Origin: Haplomitrium mnioides
Lineage: Eukaryota > Marchantiophyta > Haplomitriopsida > Calobryales
Reading direction: 5' to 3'
NCBI GenBank assembly: GCA_049999725.1
Contig: JBNGIS010000002.1
Location: forward strand, 1-28,154
Length of the DNA stretch: 28,154 nucleotides
Notes under the pieces: generated by a model
The model's database searches: none
Told to the model about the DNA's origin: nothing
Seen by the model: only the letters and a program-made list of their open reading frames with translations
Shown here: positions 27,608-28,154 of the stretch, one piece after another
How the letters are laid out: each line of letters begins with the position of its first letter
Numbering within the stretch: position 1 is the stretch's first letter
Program-made: the position numbers and the translations under genes

Positions 27608-28154
27608 ATTGGTCTTCTCTAAGGAAGTGTAGATTACCCCCTCTTTGGAGAAGCACTAAAGACCTTTTGGAGTGGTGGAATCTCCACTTTGTATTAACTC
27701 TAAGAGAGTTAAACTCTCAAGTTTTTATGAGTAAAGGATAGCAGATATCCCATTCTTTATGAATAAATATAAGAAGTTTGACTTGATATTATGGTAGTTA
27801 ATGGATAAATGAGCATTTGTACCTCCTAGAGTTCCTCTATTAAATCCTTTTTATATTATTTTATTTAACATTGACAAACATTTCTTTCATCACTTTTTAG
27901 TATATAATTTTGAGGATGATTTTATTGTTTTTGTAATAGAATCGAGAGAACATGTTATCTTACCTACGGTAAATTATGGTGTTACATGGGAAACAGCCGC
28001 TACTTTGAACCAAGAACCGCTACTGGGTTCATGTTTCACTTGACAGTCGAATTTTTTTTTTTGAAGATTTGGCATTCAAAAACATCAAATTTAAAACTAA
28101 AATCTTCTTTTCGAAAAAAAATTGTTTTTTATTAACAAAAAATGCATATTTTCC
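27608..28154 (+). other. Leader/internal DNA after the second LTR
   Basis: AT-rich sequence following the PBS. No gag frame was recognised before the window ends; the internal domain may continue outside or be deleted. Confidence 0.4.

Overview
This is eukaryotic DNA from a plant nuclear genome. A split nuclear gene with consensus GT-AG introns lies among many old, mutually nested retrotransposon fragments. Two LTR elements carry the plant-type primer-binding site for initiator tRNA-Met. The transposon load and very long introns would fit a large plant genome, possibly a fern or lycophyte, but that is inference and no species is identified.

The one clear host gene is on the minus strand: the 5' portion of a UTP7/WDR46 (BING4) homologue, a WD40 protein of the small-subunit processome. 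A spliced leader (donor after 24118, acceptor at 24009) is followed by coding exons at 23969-23706, 23546-23457, 23162-23030 and 14325-14207. They join with matching phases into exactly 202 codons. Intron 3 is 8.7 kb and packed with transposons. Intron 4 begins at 14206 and runs past the left edge of the window, so everything from 1 to 14206 is probably intron and the rest of the WD40 domain lies outside.

The intronic DNA is layered. Family names here are local labels. 'LINE A' is an APE-endonuclease/RT non-LTR element with fragments on both strands (876-2014, 3165-6392, 10166-13017, 15323-15960, 19618-20790). 'LINE B' is a second non-LTR family (1011-1555, 7197-9546, 21023-21120). Copia-type pieces are a 5' LTR plus gag (2015-3165), an integrase zinc-finger piece (9550-10165) and a pol/3' LTR piece (16556-19560). 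There are also solo-LTR-like insertions, poly(A)-tailed short retroposons and LINE 3' ends with microsatellite tails. 'Repeat R' is a short non-coding family present six times (starting near 106, 6609, 7584, 14414, 17571 and 20791), sometimes fused to a second module 'B'.

Right of the gene, 24119-25100 is its upstream region with no other gene seen. From 25100 to the end the DNA is AT-rich and holds two plus-strand LTR elements with TATA boxes, initiator-tRNA PBSs and, in the first, a broken gag.

Most notable: (1) repeat R and a divergent sequence at 15207-15308 share two hairpins and a long-range pairing with compensatory base changes, suggesting a selected RNA fold; (2) the 3165-6392 LINE A copy is circularly permuted relative to the plus-strand copy; (3) an insertion at 20304-20334 carries only about 14 bp of element plus poly(A) between perfect target duplications.
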